From NCBI RefSeq assembly GCF_025698545.1, contig NC_068571.1:37047733-37111732 (forward strand): DNA of 64,000 bases. The letters run 5' to 3'. Under the pieces are notes generated by a model, which saw nothing but the letters and a program-made list of their open reading frames with translations, was not told the origin of the DNA and did no database searches. Position numbers and translations under genes: made by a program. Of this stretch, positions 46,165-56,769 are shown in pieces; within the stretch, counting starts at the first letter, position 1; every line of letters begins with the position of its first letter. This stretch comes from Gossypium raimondii (lineage: Eukaryota; Streptophyta; Magnoliopsida; Malvales; Malvaceae).

Positions 46165-48165
46165 ATGCCAGGATTGAACACAGATATTGTGGTCCATAAG
46201 CTCCCACTGAAACCAGAATGCAAACCTGTTCAACAGAAGCTAAGAAGAATGAGACCTAAAATGCTGTTGAAGATAAAAGAAGAAGTCAAGAAACAATTTG
46301 ACGCTGGCTTCCTACAAGTCTCAAAGTATCCAGAATGGGTAGCTAATATAGTCCCAGTGCCGAAGAAAGATGGAAAGGTGCGGATGCGCGTGGATTATCG
46401 TGATCTGAATCAAGCAAGCCCTAAAGATAACTTTCCTTTACCGCACATCGACACTTTGGTGGATAATACGACAAAGCATTCTCTGTTTTCTTTCATGGAT
46501 GGCTTCTCAGGTTATAATCAGATAAAGATGACTCCCGAAGACATGGATAAAACTACATTCATAACAATGTGGGGAACCTTTTGCTATAAGGTAATGCCGT
46601 TCGGATTAAAGAATGCTGGCGCAACATATCAGAGAGCCATGGTGACGTTGTTTCATGATATGATGCACAAAGAAATAGAAGTTTATGTCGATGATATGAT
46701 TGCCAAATCTCGGGAAGAAAGAGAGCATGTGGGGAGTCTAAAGAAGCTGTTTGAAAGATTAAGAAAGTTCCAGTTGAAGCTTAACCCGGCTAAATGCACG
46801 TTTGGGGCTACCTCAGGAAAACTGCTAGGTTTCATTGTTAGTGAAAGAGGTATTGAGGTTGATCCAGATAAGATAAAAGCTATACAAGAATTGCCTCCCC
46901 CGCCTACACAAAAAGAAGTCAGAGGATTTTTAGGAAGGTTGAATTACATTGCTCGATTCATTGCTCAACTTACTAATCAGTGCGACCCAAATTTTCGACT
47001 CCTTCGAAAACATAATCCGGGAGAATGGAACGAGGAGTGCCAAGTGGCCTTCGACAAGATCAAACAGTATTTGTCTAATCCCCCGGTACTAGTACCGCCG
47101 ACCTTTGGAAGACCGTTAATATTGTATCTGACCGTGTTTGAAAACTCAATGGGTTGTGTATTAGGGCAACATGATGAGTTTGGAAAAAGAGAAAAGGTAA
47201 TTTACTACCTCAGCAAAAAGTTCACAGAATATGAGACAAAGTACCCGTCAATTGAAAAATTCTGTTGTGCATTGATTTGGACGGTTCGAAGGCTCAGGCA
47301 ATACATGCTGTATCACACGACATGGTTAATTTCAAAACTGGACCCAATAAAGTACATGATGGAGTCACCTGCACTCTCAGGGAGAATGGCCCGATGGCAG
47401 ATCCTATTAACTGAGTATGACATTGTATATGTGAGCCAAAAGTCTATAAAAGGAAGCGCAATAGCTGACTTCTTGGCAAGTCGAACAACGGAGGAATACG
47501 AGCCTTTGAGATTTGAGTTCCCAGATGAAGATTTGATGTGCATTTCAGAAAAAGAGGGCGAGTCATCAAAAGGAAAGTCATGGAAGATGAGCTTTGATGG
47601 TGCATCAAATGCATTGGGGCATGGGATAGGAGCAGTCTTAATGCCACCTGAAGGGGACCATTACCCGCTTACTGCTAGATTGAATTTCTTCTGTACAAAT
47701 AATATAGCGGAATATGAGGCTTGCATCATGGGACTTCGTGCAGCTATCAAGAGAAAAATCAAAATTTTAGAGGTACACGGGGACTCAGCATTAGTCATTT
47801 ATCAAATTCGTGGAGATTGGGAAGTGAGAGATCCAAAATTAGTCAAATGTCATGATCTCGTTGCAGAGCTGCTCAAGGAGTTCTATAAAGTGACTTTTAA
47901 CTACTTTCCACGAGAGGAGAACCAACTGGCTGATGCCCTAGCCACCTTGGCTTCGATGTTCAAGGCAAACAGAGAAACTGAGATAATGCCCATCCAAATG
48001 AGTATATATGAGACCCCCGCACACTGCTTTAGTATTGAGGAGGAGTCAGATGGACGACCATGGTTCCATGATATCTTGGAGTATATCAAGAATCAAAGGT
48101 ACCCGAGCAAGCAAGCGAGAATGACAAAAGAACAATCAGAGAATGGCGATTGGATTTGTTCTTGA
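46165..48165 (+). CDS. Tat pol: reverse transcriptase, RNase H and archaeal-like RNase H (666 codons)
   Basis: A long open frame of the retrotransposon. RT blocks: VPVPKKDGKVRMRVDYRDLN, FMDGFSGYNQIKM (catalytic D of the first carboxylate), MPFGLKNAGATYQRAM and VYVDDMIAKS (YVDD catalytic pair). The RT-linked RNase H follows (residues ~300-440; LILYLTVFENSMGCVLGQ, where the usual first Asp is changed). A second RNase H of archaeal type lies at ~475-605: WKMSFDGASNALGHGIGAVL (D), NNIAEYEACIMGL (E), VHGDSALV (D) and ENQLADALATLA (D), with all four acidic positions present. The frame runs into the integrase leader and stops at 48163-48165. It is unusually intact for this region. Confidence 0.85.
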   Translation: MPGLNTDIVVHKLPLKPECKPVQQKLRRMRPKMLLKIKEEVKKQFDAGFLQVSKYPEWVANIVPVPKKDGKVRMRVDYRDLNQASPKDNFPLPHIDTLVDNTTKHSLFSFMDGFSGYNQIKMTPEDMDKTTFITMWGTFCYKVMPFGLKNAGATYQRAMVTLFHDMMHKEIEVYVDDMIAKSREEREHVGSLKKLFERLRKFQLKLNPAKCTFGATSGKLLGFIVSERGIEVDPDKIKAIQELPPPPTQKEVRGFLGRLNYIARFIAQLTNQCDPNFRLLRKHNPGEWNEECQVAFDKIKQYLSNPPVLVPPTFGRPLILYLTVFENSMGCVLGQHDEFGKREKVIYYLSKKFTEYETKYPSIEKFCCALIWTVRRLRQYMLYHTTWLISKLDPIKYMMESPALSGRMARWQILLTEYDIVYVSQKSIKGSAIADFLASRTTEEYEPLRFEFPDEDLMCISEKEGESSKGKSWKMSFDGASNALGHGIGAVLMPPEGDHYPLTARLNFFCTNNIAEYEACIMGLRAAIKRKIKILEVHGDSALVIYQIRGDWEVRDPKLVKCHDLVAELLKEFYKVTFNYFPREENQLADALATLASMFKANRETEIMPIQMSIYETPAHCFSIEEESDGRPWFHDILEYIKNQRYPSKQARMTKEQSENGDWICS

Positions 48166-49294
48166 CGGGATATTCTATACAAAGGGAAAAGATCAAGTGC
48201 TCTTGAGGTGCGTGGATATTGTTGAAGCTAGAAAGATACTTGAAGAGGTTCATGAAGGAATTTAGAAACACATGCCGTTGGTTTCACCATGGCGAGCAGA
48301 TTATGAGACTTGGTTATTATTGGCTGACGATGGAAAGGGATTGCATTGGTTACGCACGAAAGTGCCACAAATGTCAAATTTATGGCTACAAAATTCATGC
48401 AGCTCCGTCGCTCCTTCATGTCATGACTTCTCCGTGGCCTTTTTCTATGTGGGGCATGGATGTTATAGGGCCAATTTCCCCGAAAGCTTCCAATGGGTAT
48501 CGATTCATCTTTGTGGTTATAGACTACTTCACAAAATGGGTAGAAGCCACTTCGTTTGCTAATGTGACAAAGGCTGCAGTCTGTAGGTTCTTAAAAAAGG
48601 AGATTATATGTCGATATGCTCTACCTGAAAGAATCATTTCAGATAATGCTTTAAATTTGAACAACAAGATGATGAAAGAAGTATGTGAGCAACTCCAGAT
48701 AAAACATCATAATTCTTCGCCCTATCGCCCAAAGATGAACGGAGCAGTAGAAGCCGCTAATAAGAACATTAAGAAGATTATTGGGAAGATGACTGAGACA
48801 TATAAAGACTGGCACGATAAGCTACCATTCGCTTTGTACGCATATCGCACCTCGGTACGGACGTCTACGGGGGCAACTCCTTTTTCTCTGGTCTATGGAA
48901 TAGAAGCCGTTCTGCCTATCAAAGTAGAGATCCCATCCCTGCGCGTCTTGATGGAGACATAGAGGAATCAGAGTGGGTTCGAGCTCGATGTGATCAGCTA
49001 AACCTTATTGAAGGGAAACGCTTGAAGGCAATTTGTCATGGACAGATGTACCAGAAGAGAATGATTACGGCCCATGATAAAAAGGTGCGGCCAAGAGAAT
49101 TTCGCGAAGGAGAGCTCGTACTGAGAAAGATTCTCCGTCTGAAGGACTTTCGAGGAAAATGGTCACCAAATTGGGAAGGACCATACGTTGTAAAGAGGGC
49201 ATTCTCAGGAGGGGCTCTGATTCTCACTAAGATGGACGGGAAAGAATTACTTAATCCAGTGAACTCAGATGCTGTGAAGAAATATTATGCCTAA
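48166..49294 (+). pseudogene. Tat integrase, broken by frameshifts
   Basis: Three frames share the domain. 48170-48260 carries the start (DGILY, KILEEVHEGI). 48219-48962 carries the zinc-binding part (H...H, then ARKCHKCQ) and the catalytic core with MDVIGP (D), ISDNALNLN (D) and NGAVEAANKN (E). 49022-49294 carries the C-terminal part (KVRPREFREGELVLRK, WSPNWEGPYVVKRAFSGGAL, ending VNSDAVKKYYA). Frame changes near 48240-48280 and 48959 disable it, although all three catalytic acids are kept. Confidence 0.8.
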
Positions 49295-50280
49295 AAAAAA
49301 AGAGAAAAAAACAACAAAAAAACAAAAAAACAAAAAAACAAAAAAGCAAAAAAAAAAGTAAAAAAAAAGAAGAAAAATCAAGATAAAAAAAGAAGAAAAA
49401 TCAAGATAAAAACCCGAAAAAGGGCGTCTTGATAAACAAAAAGGATTAGGATGAAAACCCGAAAGGGCGTCCTAATGAAGTGAGCTCGAACTTAAGGTGC
49501 AAGATGACTTGAACAGTGAGTTGAATGACGAAGTTGCAATATTTGAAGCATTCTCAGAAGCTCGAAACCTTCTACACAAGAAACCGTGCTTGAATGGATC
49601 CAGGACAAAGAAACGTGGAGAAGTTCATGCATTGGATATCTAGAGCATTTCTGGCCATTGAATTCGCTTTCTTTTCTTTATGACGTTTTATTTGTTAAAC
49701 TTTCTTTGTCAATTTCCTTTGTTTGTTGCTTTCTTTTAAAAATTAAATGAATGTGAGGTTTTTCTTTCATGCCTACTTTGCCATTTTTTCCATGCATCTT
49801 GTGTTTGATTCATTTAAATGATAAATAGTAAGATGGCATACTCTAAACAAAAGGAATGTTGAGCATTACCTGGATGAGAATTTGATAAATACAAGGGCCC
49901 CAAAGCAGGAACAAAGTTCAACAAGGGGGCAAGAAGGTGATATACGAAGATGTGGATTACTCACAGAACTTGAGGATGAGTACAAAACTGGAGAGAAAAG
50001 ACAAGAATTGAGGAAATGAATGCAGACCCTCACTAAAATCAAAAGTGGGGCATGTGACAAACAGCCTAGGGTGCATGGCATGATCATGTAGACACGAAAG
50101 CATTTAGGACAAACACGTGCATATCATAATAACATCATACATGACATATACAGGTATCTTAGTAGAGCAGGGAATACTGAGAGAAAGTTGCACAGAATCA
50201 ACGAAGAAGAAGGCTTTAGTTTCACCTGATGTTTTGAAACCCTGTTTCTTTCAAGAATTATATTTTTCAATTTTTGTTTT
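49295..50280 (+). other. Tat 3' internal region, A-rich
   Basis: An AAAAAACA-type A-rich tract (49295-49400) is followed by a direct repeat of AAAACCCGAAA(AA)GGGCGTC(T/C)T(G/A)AT (about 49405 and 49450). The rest has no coding match. It lies between the integrase and the minisatellite. Confidence 0.5.
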
Positions 50281-51820
50281 TCAAAAATCAACTCATAATA
50301 CGAGAGGTGAGTTGAGCCTCGGGTCACGCTGAGTTATTTTTAAATTGCTGTTTTTCAAAAAAATCAACTCATATTGCGAGAGGTGAGTTGAGTCTCGGGT
50401 CACGCCGAGGTATTTCTTTTAAATTTTCTTTTTTTCAAAAATCAACTCACAATACGAGAGGTGAGTTGAGCCTCGGGTCATCCTGAGGTATTTTCAATTT
50501 CTGTTTTTCAAAAATCAACCCATATTGCGATAGGTGAGTTGGGCCTCAGGTCGCACGCTGAGGTATTTTAAATTTCTGTTTTTCAAAAATCGACTCATAA
50601 TGCGAGAAGCGAGTTGAGCCTTGGGTCATCCTGAGGTATTTTCAATTTATGTTTTTCAAAAAAATCAACTCATATTGCGAGAGGTAAGTTGAGCCTTGGG
50701 TCGCACGCTGAGGTATTTTAAATTTCTGTTTTTCAAAATCAACTCATATTGCGAGAGGTGAGTTGAGCCTCGAGTCACATGAGGTATTTTTCAATTTCTG
50801 TTTTTTAAAAAAATCAACTCATATTGCGAGAGGTGAGTTGAGCCTCGGGTTATGCCGAGGTATTTCTTTTAAATTTTCGTTTTTCAAAAAATCAACTCAC
50901 AATACGAGAGGTGAGTTGAGCCTCGGGTCATGTCGAGGTATTTCTTTCAAATTTTCGTTTTTCAAAAATCAACTCATAATACAGAGGTGAGTTGAGCCTC
51001 GGGTCATACCGAGGTATTTCTTTTAAATTTCCTTTTTTCAAAAAAGTCAACTCATAATACAGAGGTGAGTTGAGCCTCGGGTCATGCCGAGGTATTTCTT
51101 TTAAATTTCTGTTTTTCAAAAATCAACTCATAATACAGAGGTAAGTTGAGCCTCGGGTCATGCCGAGGTATTTCTTTCAAATTTTCGTTTTTCAAAAATC
51201 AACTCATAATACAGAGGTGAGTTGAGCCTCGGATCATGCCGAGGTATTTCTTTCAAATTTTCGTTTTTCAAAAATTAACTCATAATACAGAGGTGAGTTG
51301 AGCCTCGGGTCATGCCGAGGTATTTCTTTTAAATTTCCGTTTTTTTCAAAAATCAACTCATATTGCGAGAGGTGAGTTGAGCCTCGGGTCATCCTGATGT
51401 ATTTTTCAATTTTCGTGTTTTCAAAAAAAAAATCAACTCATATTGCGAGAGGTGAGTTGAGCCTCGAGTCACGTCGAGGTATTTTTCAATTTTTGGTTTT
51501 CACAAAAATCAACTCATATTGCGAGAGGTGAGTTGAGCCTCAAGTCATATCCTGAGGTATTTTTCAATTTCTATTTTTCAAAAAAATCGACTCATATTGC
51601 GAGAGGTGAGTTGAGTCTCGGGTCACATACCGATGTATTTCTTTTAAATTTCTGCTTTTCAAAAAAATCAACTCATATTGCCAGAGGTGAGTTGAACCTC
51701 GGGTCACATATCGAGGTATTTCTTTTAAATTTCCGTTTCTCAAAAATCAACTCATAATGCGAGAGGCAAGTTGAGACTCGGATCATGCTGAGGTATTTTC
51801 AATTTCTATTTTTCAAGAAA
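50281..51820 (+). repeat. Minisatellite, ~77 bp unit, about 20 copies, inside the Tat element
   Basis: The phrase (A/G)GTGAGTTGAGCCTCGGGTCA recurs about every 77 bases from ~50308 to ~51765 (20 copies counted by eye). Each unit has two inverted repeats: TCAACTC...GAGTTGA and CCTCGG...CCGAGG, the latter best kept in copies with GCCGAGG. The array sits between the integrase and the purine tract, where Tat/Ogre elements are known to carry variable repeats. Confidence 0.9.
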
Positions 51821-51902
51821 AAAAACGATAATAAATTTTTAACAATCGAACAAAATTCAGTGCTTTTAAGTCTTTGCTCTATCTCTGTTTCACAGCGACG
51901 AG

Positions 51903-51916
51903 CAAAGAGGGGCAGT
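51903..51916 (+). promoter_or_regulatory. Polypurine tract of the Tat element
   Basis: AAAGAGGGGCAGT lies immediately before the 3' LTR at 51917, the expected primer for plus-strand synthesis. Confidence 0.7.
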
Positions 51917-54689
51917 TGTAATCATTGAATTTTGTCCGGTCTGTAGTTCGTGTTTTGTTTTATTTTATTTCATTTTATATATATGTTTTTTTAATAATTT
52001 TGTGGGATTGGCCTCATTTGGGCTTAATGATTGGGTCCAATGGTTGGGCCTTTGGGGTTTGGATAATTGGGTTTTAAGTAATTAGATTTTAAGCTTGTTC
52101 GGGCTTTAGCCCATTTTTATTTTTATTTTTATAATAATTTTAAATATTAATTAAATAGTCATAATAAAATTTAAAAAAATACAAAAAAATAAATGGCATT
52201 TTAGCCTTCGAACTTTTCAAAATTTACATTTTGGCCCCATATTTCTCTGAAATTACATTTTTCCCCTGGAAATTTTACACCCTTTACATTTTGGTCCTTC
52301 TGAGCATGACAAGACTGCCCCCAACCAGCATTCTTGCGTGCCCCGCTTGCCACGCCTGCCACCTCCAATGCATGGCCTTCCTTCCCCTAGCCACCTGCAG
52401 ACAAAGGAATAGAAGACAAAAATGGTAAGATTAAAAGAGGAAAATGGAAGAGAAGAAGGGGGGGCAATCGAAAAAAAAGGAGAAAAAGTGCAGAGAAAAT
52501 TCAAAAAAAATCCAAACAATAACAGCCCAACAGCCCTCGCCACCGTCGTGCCACTACCCGCCACCGCAGCCACCGTACCACCACCTAGAAGCCAAGAGAA
52601 ATTGAAACAAAAAGAGAAGCAAAACAAAAACGCAGCAGCAAAAAAACAAGAAAAAAAGCAAAAAAAAGGTCCAAAAAGAAAGCCCAGTCGTCCCTTCATC
52701 GCCACCGTGCCACCACCGGCCGTTGTACCAGGTGGAGGAAACGCCCTCAAAGGCGCACGTGGGGTTAAGGTGCGGCCCGAAGAAGAAGAAAGAAGAAAGA
52801 AAAAAGAAGAAGAAAAAGGGAGAAGAAAAAGAAAAAAGAAAAAGAGAAAGAAAAAGAAAAAAAATTAAAAGTCAGTCGGGTCAACCCGACCCGACCCGAC
52901 CACCCGACCCTCGGAGCCATCCCGACCCAACCCGCGCTCCAACAGCCCTCTCCAAACAGCAGGATCCAGCAGCAAAACACCCAGGCCCAAGCAAAAAAAA
53001 GAACCAGAAAAAAAAATAAGCAGCAGGCCCAATAGCAGTAACAGCCCAGCAGAAGAAGAGAAAAAGGAAGCAGGCCCCTTTTGCGTAGGCCCAGCGCAGG
53101 CCCAGCAGCAGCAAGCCCCAGGCTCAGCAGCAGCAGGCCAAGCAGGCCTCCCTTTGGCCCAACGCCCAGGCCCGACATCCAGCAGAAAAAAAGAAAAAAA
53201 AAGGAAAAAAGAAAAGGGCCCACCACTTTGGGGCTTTTTGGTAATTTCCTTAAATTTTTTAATTTAGCTTCATTTATTTAAATATTATTTCATTTAAATT
53301 TAATTAGCATATTTTAAATAGTTTTTTTAGTAATATTAGAGTGGCTTTATTTGCAAATAAAAAAATGAAATAAAAATTATTTTAATAAATAAGGCAACGA
53401 ATCGGTTTAGCATCGAGTCACCGAATTCATCGCTATGTTGGGTGAATATCGATAGCTCGTGTTAAATTCGGGACGCCCTTTTAAAAATAAAAAAAATTCA
53501 AAAATCCCCGTATTTAAAAATTTCTCGTGTTTTAATAGAATCCCGATTAAATGTTAAATTGAATTGAGTTAACACTAATTCGATGGTTTCATCGCCATAT
53601 CGGGATGAATATCATCGATTCGTGATAAATACGGTATTTTTTAAAGAAAAATCGTGTTTCAAAAATTTTCATATCTTCAAAAATTTCTCGTATTTCAAAA
53701 AATCTTCACTTTTTACGTTTTCAAAAAAAAATTCCGTGTTTCAAAAAACTCTCTTGAATACTCTTTGATGTTATCGTGTTTTCAAAAAATTCTCGTGTTT
53801 GACAAATTTTCGTGTTTTCATGTTCTCAAAAAATTCTCATGTTTCAAAAAGCTTCGTGTTTTCAAAAATCCTCATGTTTCAAAAATCTTCGTGTTTTCAA
53901 AATTCTAGTGTAACAAAAATTTTCATGTTTTCAAAAATTTCCCGTATTTTCAAACATTCTCGTTTTTTGAAAATTTTCTTGTTTTCAGAAAAAAATTTCC
54001 GTGTTTTATAAATTTTCGTGTTTTCAAAAAAAAAATCCCGTCTTTCAAAAATTTTCGTGTTTTCAAAAATTGACCGTGTTTCATAAATTTCCGTGTTTCA
54101 AAAAAAAATCTTATGTTTCGTAATTTATCAAATCTTTTGTGTTTTCAAAATAAAATTTTGTGTTTTCAAAATTTTCGTGTTTCAAAAAGAAAATTCGTGT
54201 TTTGAAAAAATTCTCATGTTTCAAATTTTTCGTGTTTTTTTAAAAAAATTTCGTGTTTCTAAAATTCTTGCGTTTAAAAAAAAAATTCGTGTTTTCAAAA
54301 AAAAGGGTTGTTGTGTTTCAAAATTCTCCTGTTTCAATCGAATCATGACTAATATTAAATTGAACTCATATTTTTGAAAATGAAGACAACACGCGTTTAA
54401 CGAGATACCAATTTTGGGCGTCGCGAGGGTGCTAATACCTTCCTCCCGCGTAACCGACTCCCGAACCCTAATTTTCTCTGGATTTTGACGTGGACCTAAA
54501 ATTGACTCTTTTTCAGAAAATTTGAAAAATAAATTTTCTTTTAAAAAAAGAGAATTTATTAGGTGTCTGATCACACCTAGAAAAAAGATCGGTGGCGACT
54601 CCCTTTTTAAATGAAATCGGAATTCCGTTTTTAAATTTTCAACAATCAATTCGATTAGCACCCGTGCCCGGAATTTTTAGGTCGCTACA
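51917..54689 (+). repeat. Tat element 3' LTR (2773 bp)
   Basis: The full-length version of the 5' LTR. The extra 537 bases (52879-53415) include a (GACCC)n stretch at about 52883-52912 and AGCAGGCCCA-rich sequence to ~53220. A purine-rich AAGAAGAAGAAAGAAG tract lies at 52776-52870. The short TTTTCGTGTTTCAAAAA repeats occupy about 53640-54350. It ends GGTCGCTACA followed by the ACACC duplication. Confidence 0.9.
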
Positions 54690-54708
54690 ACACCAAGCTC
54701 AGATACCA

Positions 54709-54895
54709 TGACAAGAATAGGATAATCCATTTCAATCATATTGATAGACCTCAAGAGTATACATAATATTCATATAGCATTAGTCACGTATGAATAGAAA
54801 AGATATATAATATATTCTTATGTATGAGTCTAAAATATATACAATAATATACAATACATTCCTAAAAGATAATATCTTATAATAATATCCTAACA
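54709..54895 (-). repeat. Copia 5' LTR (187 bp)
   Basis: Partner of 38220-38418 with the same ends on the minus strand. The Met-tRNA-type primer site lies directly beside it at 54708-54697. Confidence 0.85.
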
Positions 54896-54900
54896 GGGAT

Positions 54901-55460
54901 ACTTTCATCCAATCACCCTCCTGAGTTTTCCCAACTCGGTTCGATCCCAAACATTGATTGTTCTCTCATTTTGTTTTCCCCGTGTTTGTATTTAATAACC
55001 CCTTACAAAAAATGACCTTGCTTGCCACAAAATGCAATAAAGCGCAGTGGAAGCTTGGAGACTTAACGTTCCACCTTCATCCTTATGAATTTATGCTCTC
55101 CAAGTTTCTTCATATTTGAATTAAAGGAAACATACCTTCTTATATGATTACTGATTCGCTCAACAATTCCTTCCACCATCTGGTCCCAAAGTTTAGGAGT
55201 ATCAAAGGTATACGCTCACGGTCAAAGTTGGCCATCATAATTCTGAAACAACCATAAATGGTTGTTAAATGACGATGGCACACCTTTGAGAACACGATAT
55301 TTGTCTCTCATGGACCCAAACCTTATCAATAAAATAGAATCATCTAGTGATTCAAACTGGGCTGGAACATAGCTATTAGGGCATCTTGATTTGGACGACA
55401 ATCTAGCTCCACAGTTCTTCGTAATTAGACGACTCATGTATATCTTCAACATCTTAGATC
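54901..55460 (-). mobile_element. LINE ORF1-like remnant (DUF4283 type), right piece of split LINE
   Basis: The minus-strand frame 55452-55222 reads FESLDDSILLIRFGSMRDKY then VLKGVPSSFNNHLWLFQNYD. This is the DUF4283 region found at the start of plant LINE ORF1-type proteins, with the usual P-W-S-F-N changed to P-S-S-F-N. Further toward 54901 the match fades. The left counterpart is at 37770-38214. Confidence 0.6.
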
Positions 55461-56769
55461 TTGTGATAACTCTTGTTGAAATGACCTATTTTGTTGTTTA
55501 AAAAATTAAATTTATGATTAAAATTTTGTCAAAAATATGAGATCAATGATTAAGTTCACACCCCAAAGTTCAAACCTTTTTATAGAATTTTCTTAATTTG
55601 TGATTTAACTTTGTACCAAAAATAATTAATTTTAAATAAAAAACATTTTAAAAATGATTTAATTTAGATTTGGTTGTTGGGATAAGTGGACCTAGATCAC
55701 GTCAACTAGTTAGGGTCCGTTCTTTTTCTCGTTTGAAAAGAACTTTTTCACTAAAAAGCACTTTTCTCTTAAAAGGAACCAAGAACAACCTCCTTTTCTC
55801 TTACAAATTTTCCATCAGAAAAGTGCTTCTCTCTAGATGGAGAAGCTAAAATTTTCTCCTTTTCTTCAGCGTTAACTGCTTTTGGATGATTATTGACCAA
55901 ATTCTACCCCAAACGTTTTTTTCCCCTCTGCTGGTTCCCCAAATTTTCTTTCCCCTCTGCTGGTGAAATTGGAGCTTTATACCCAATTTCTTTTCCCCAT
56001 TTTCGGCTTTTAAAGATATTTTCTATTCTTTGTTCCTCTTCCGCAGGTGAGAGTTTCTTTTATATTTCTTCTTCTGTTTAATTAGTTCCTCTTCTGTTTA
56101 ATATTTTCTTTCGCTGGAATTTGATTGCCATGCTTCATTGTTATAAAATACTCTATTCTTTCGTCTCGTAGCTTTCACAAGGCATACACATGTTTGGCTT
56201 TATGATTTATTTTATCTGTGTTATCACAAGTCTACAAAATGGTCTGAAGGTTCTGGTGGGTGGGTGAGTCAGATAAGTGGGGGTGGTGCTTTGCTTTAGT
56301 TACATATAAAGGCTTACAGTAGCTGGGATCAAAGAGATGCAGCCAAGCATACACTCTATTTATGTTTGGTATTTTGCTCATTGTCTTATTTTGCTCTCCT
56401 TCTGTTTGTTGAACTTCCCCAATCAATTCCATTTGTTGCTTCTTCTTTTTTCTTAAGAAATGTGAGAATGTTTGTTGTGTACCCTGATAAGAGAAAAAAC
56501 TTGTCTGTTGTTGTTGTTGTTTTGTTGCTTCTTCTTCTTTTTTCTTTCTTTTTTCTATTTATGTTTGGTATTTCTTTTTTCTTAAGAAATGCGATTAGCA
56601 TAAAGGGTCTGTTGCTGTTTTGTTTAATTAATTTCATGTTAGTAACAGAGTAATTAAGTCTATTTATGTTTCGATGCTGTAGCTTTCATGAGAATAGTTG
56701 TTTTCAGGTAATTAAGTCTCAAATTTAAGTTCAAAACATCTTGAAGTGGTTCAACATTTCAATTCCTGT
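55461..56769. other. Intergenic region, T-rich
   Basis: No coding match. The sequence from 55730 to 56060 is pyrimidine-rich (CTTTTCTC, CCCCTCTGCTGG present twice near 55925 and 55952) and could be leftover promoter or leader of the pseudogene that follows. A (TTG)n stretch occurs near 56503-56530. Confidence 0.4.

Larger units (their letters stand above)
41805..54689 (+). mobile_element. Tat-type Gypsy LTR retrotransposon, 12.9 kb
   Basis: LTRs at 41805-44024 and 51917-54689, both TGTAATCA...GGTCGCTACA. Exact duplication ACACC at 41800-41804 and 54690-54694. The primer site follows the 5' LTR, and a purine tract AAGAGGGGCAG precedes the 3' LTR. Pol contains RT, RNase H, a second (archaeal-like) RNase H and integrase, the arrangement of the Tat lineage. 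Gag and protease are largely missing and the integrase frame is broken, so it cannot act alone. The LTRs look nearly identical outside one large deletion, so the insertion is young. Confidence 0.92.
38220..54895 (-). mobile_element. Copia LTR retrotransposon, interrupted by a Tat element
   Basis: Right (5') LTR 54709-54895 and left (3') LTR 38220-38418 share TGTTAGTATATTATTATGGG-like starts and TATTCTTGTCA ends on the minus strand. The flanks are an exact duplication, GGGAT at 38215-38219 and 54896-54900. Next to the 5' LTR is TGGTATCTGAGC (54708-54697, minus), a match to the initiator-Met tRNA primer site; next to the 3' LTR is a purine tract AACTTGAGGAGG. Removing the nested element leaves about 3.8 kb, short for a Copia element. 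Confidence 0.9.

Noticed and set aside
50763..51757. Open frames with repeated HIARGELSLG peptides
   Set aside because: Translation of the 77 bp minisatellite; frame breaks between copies and no start context.
50281..51820. CRISPR-like array
   Set aside because: Units are contiguous with conserved sequence throughout, with no unique spacers, and the host is a plant.
56366..56653. 95-codon plus and 83-codon minus frames
   Set aside because: Made of TTG/TTC runs; low complexity without a domain.
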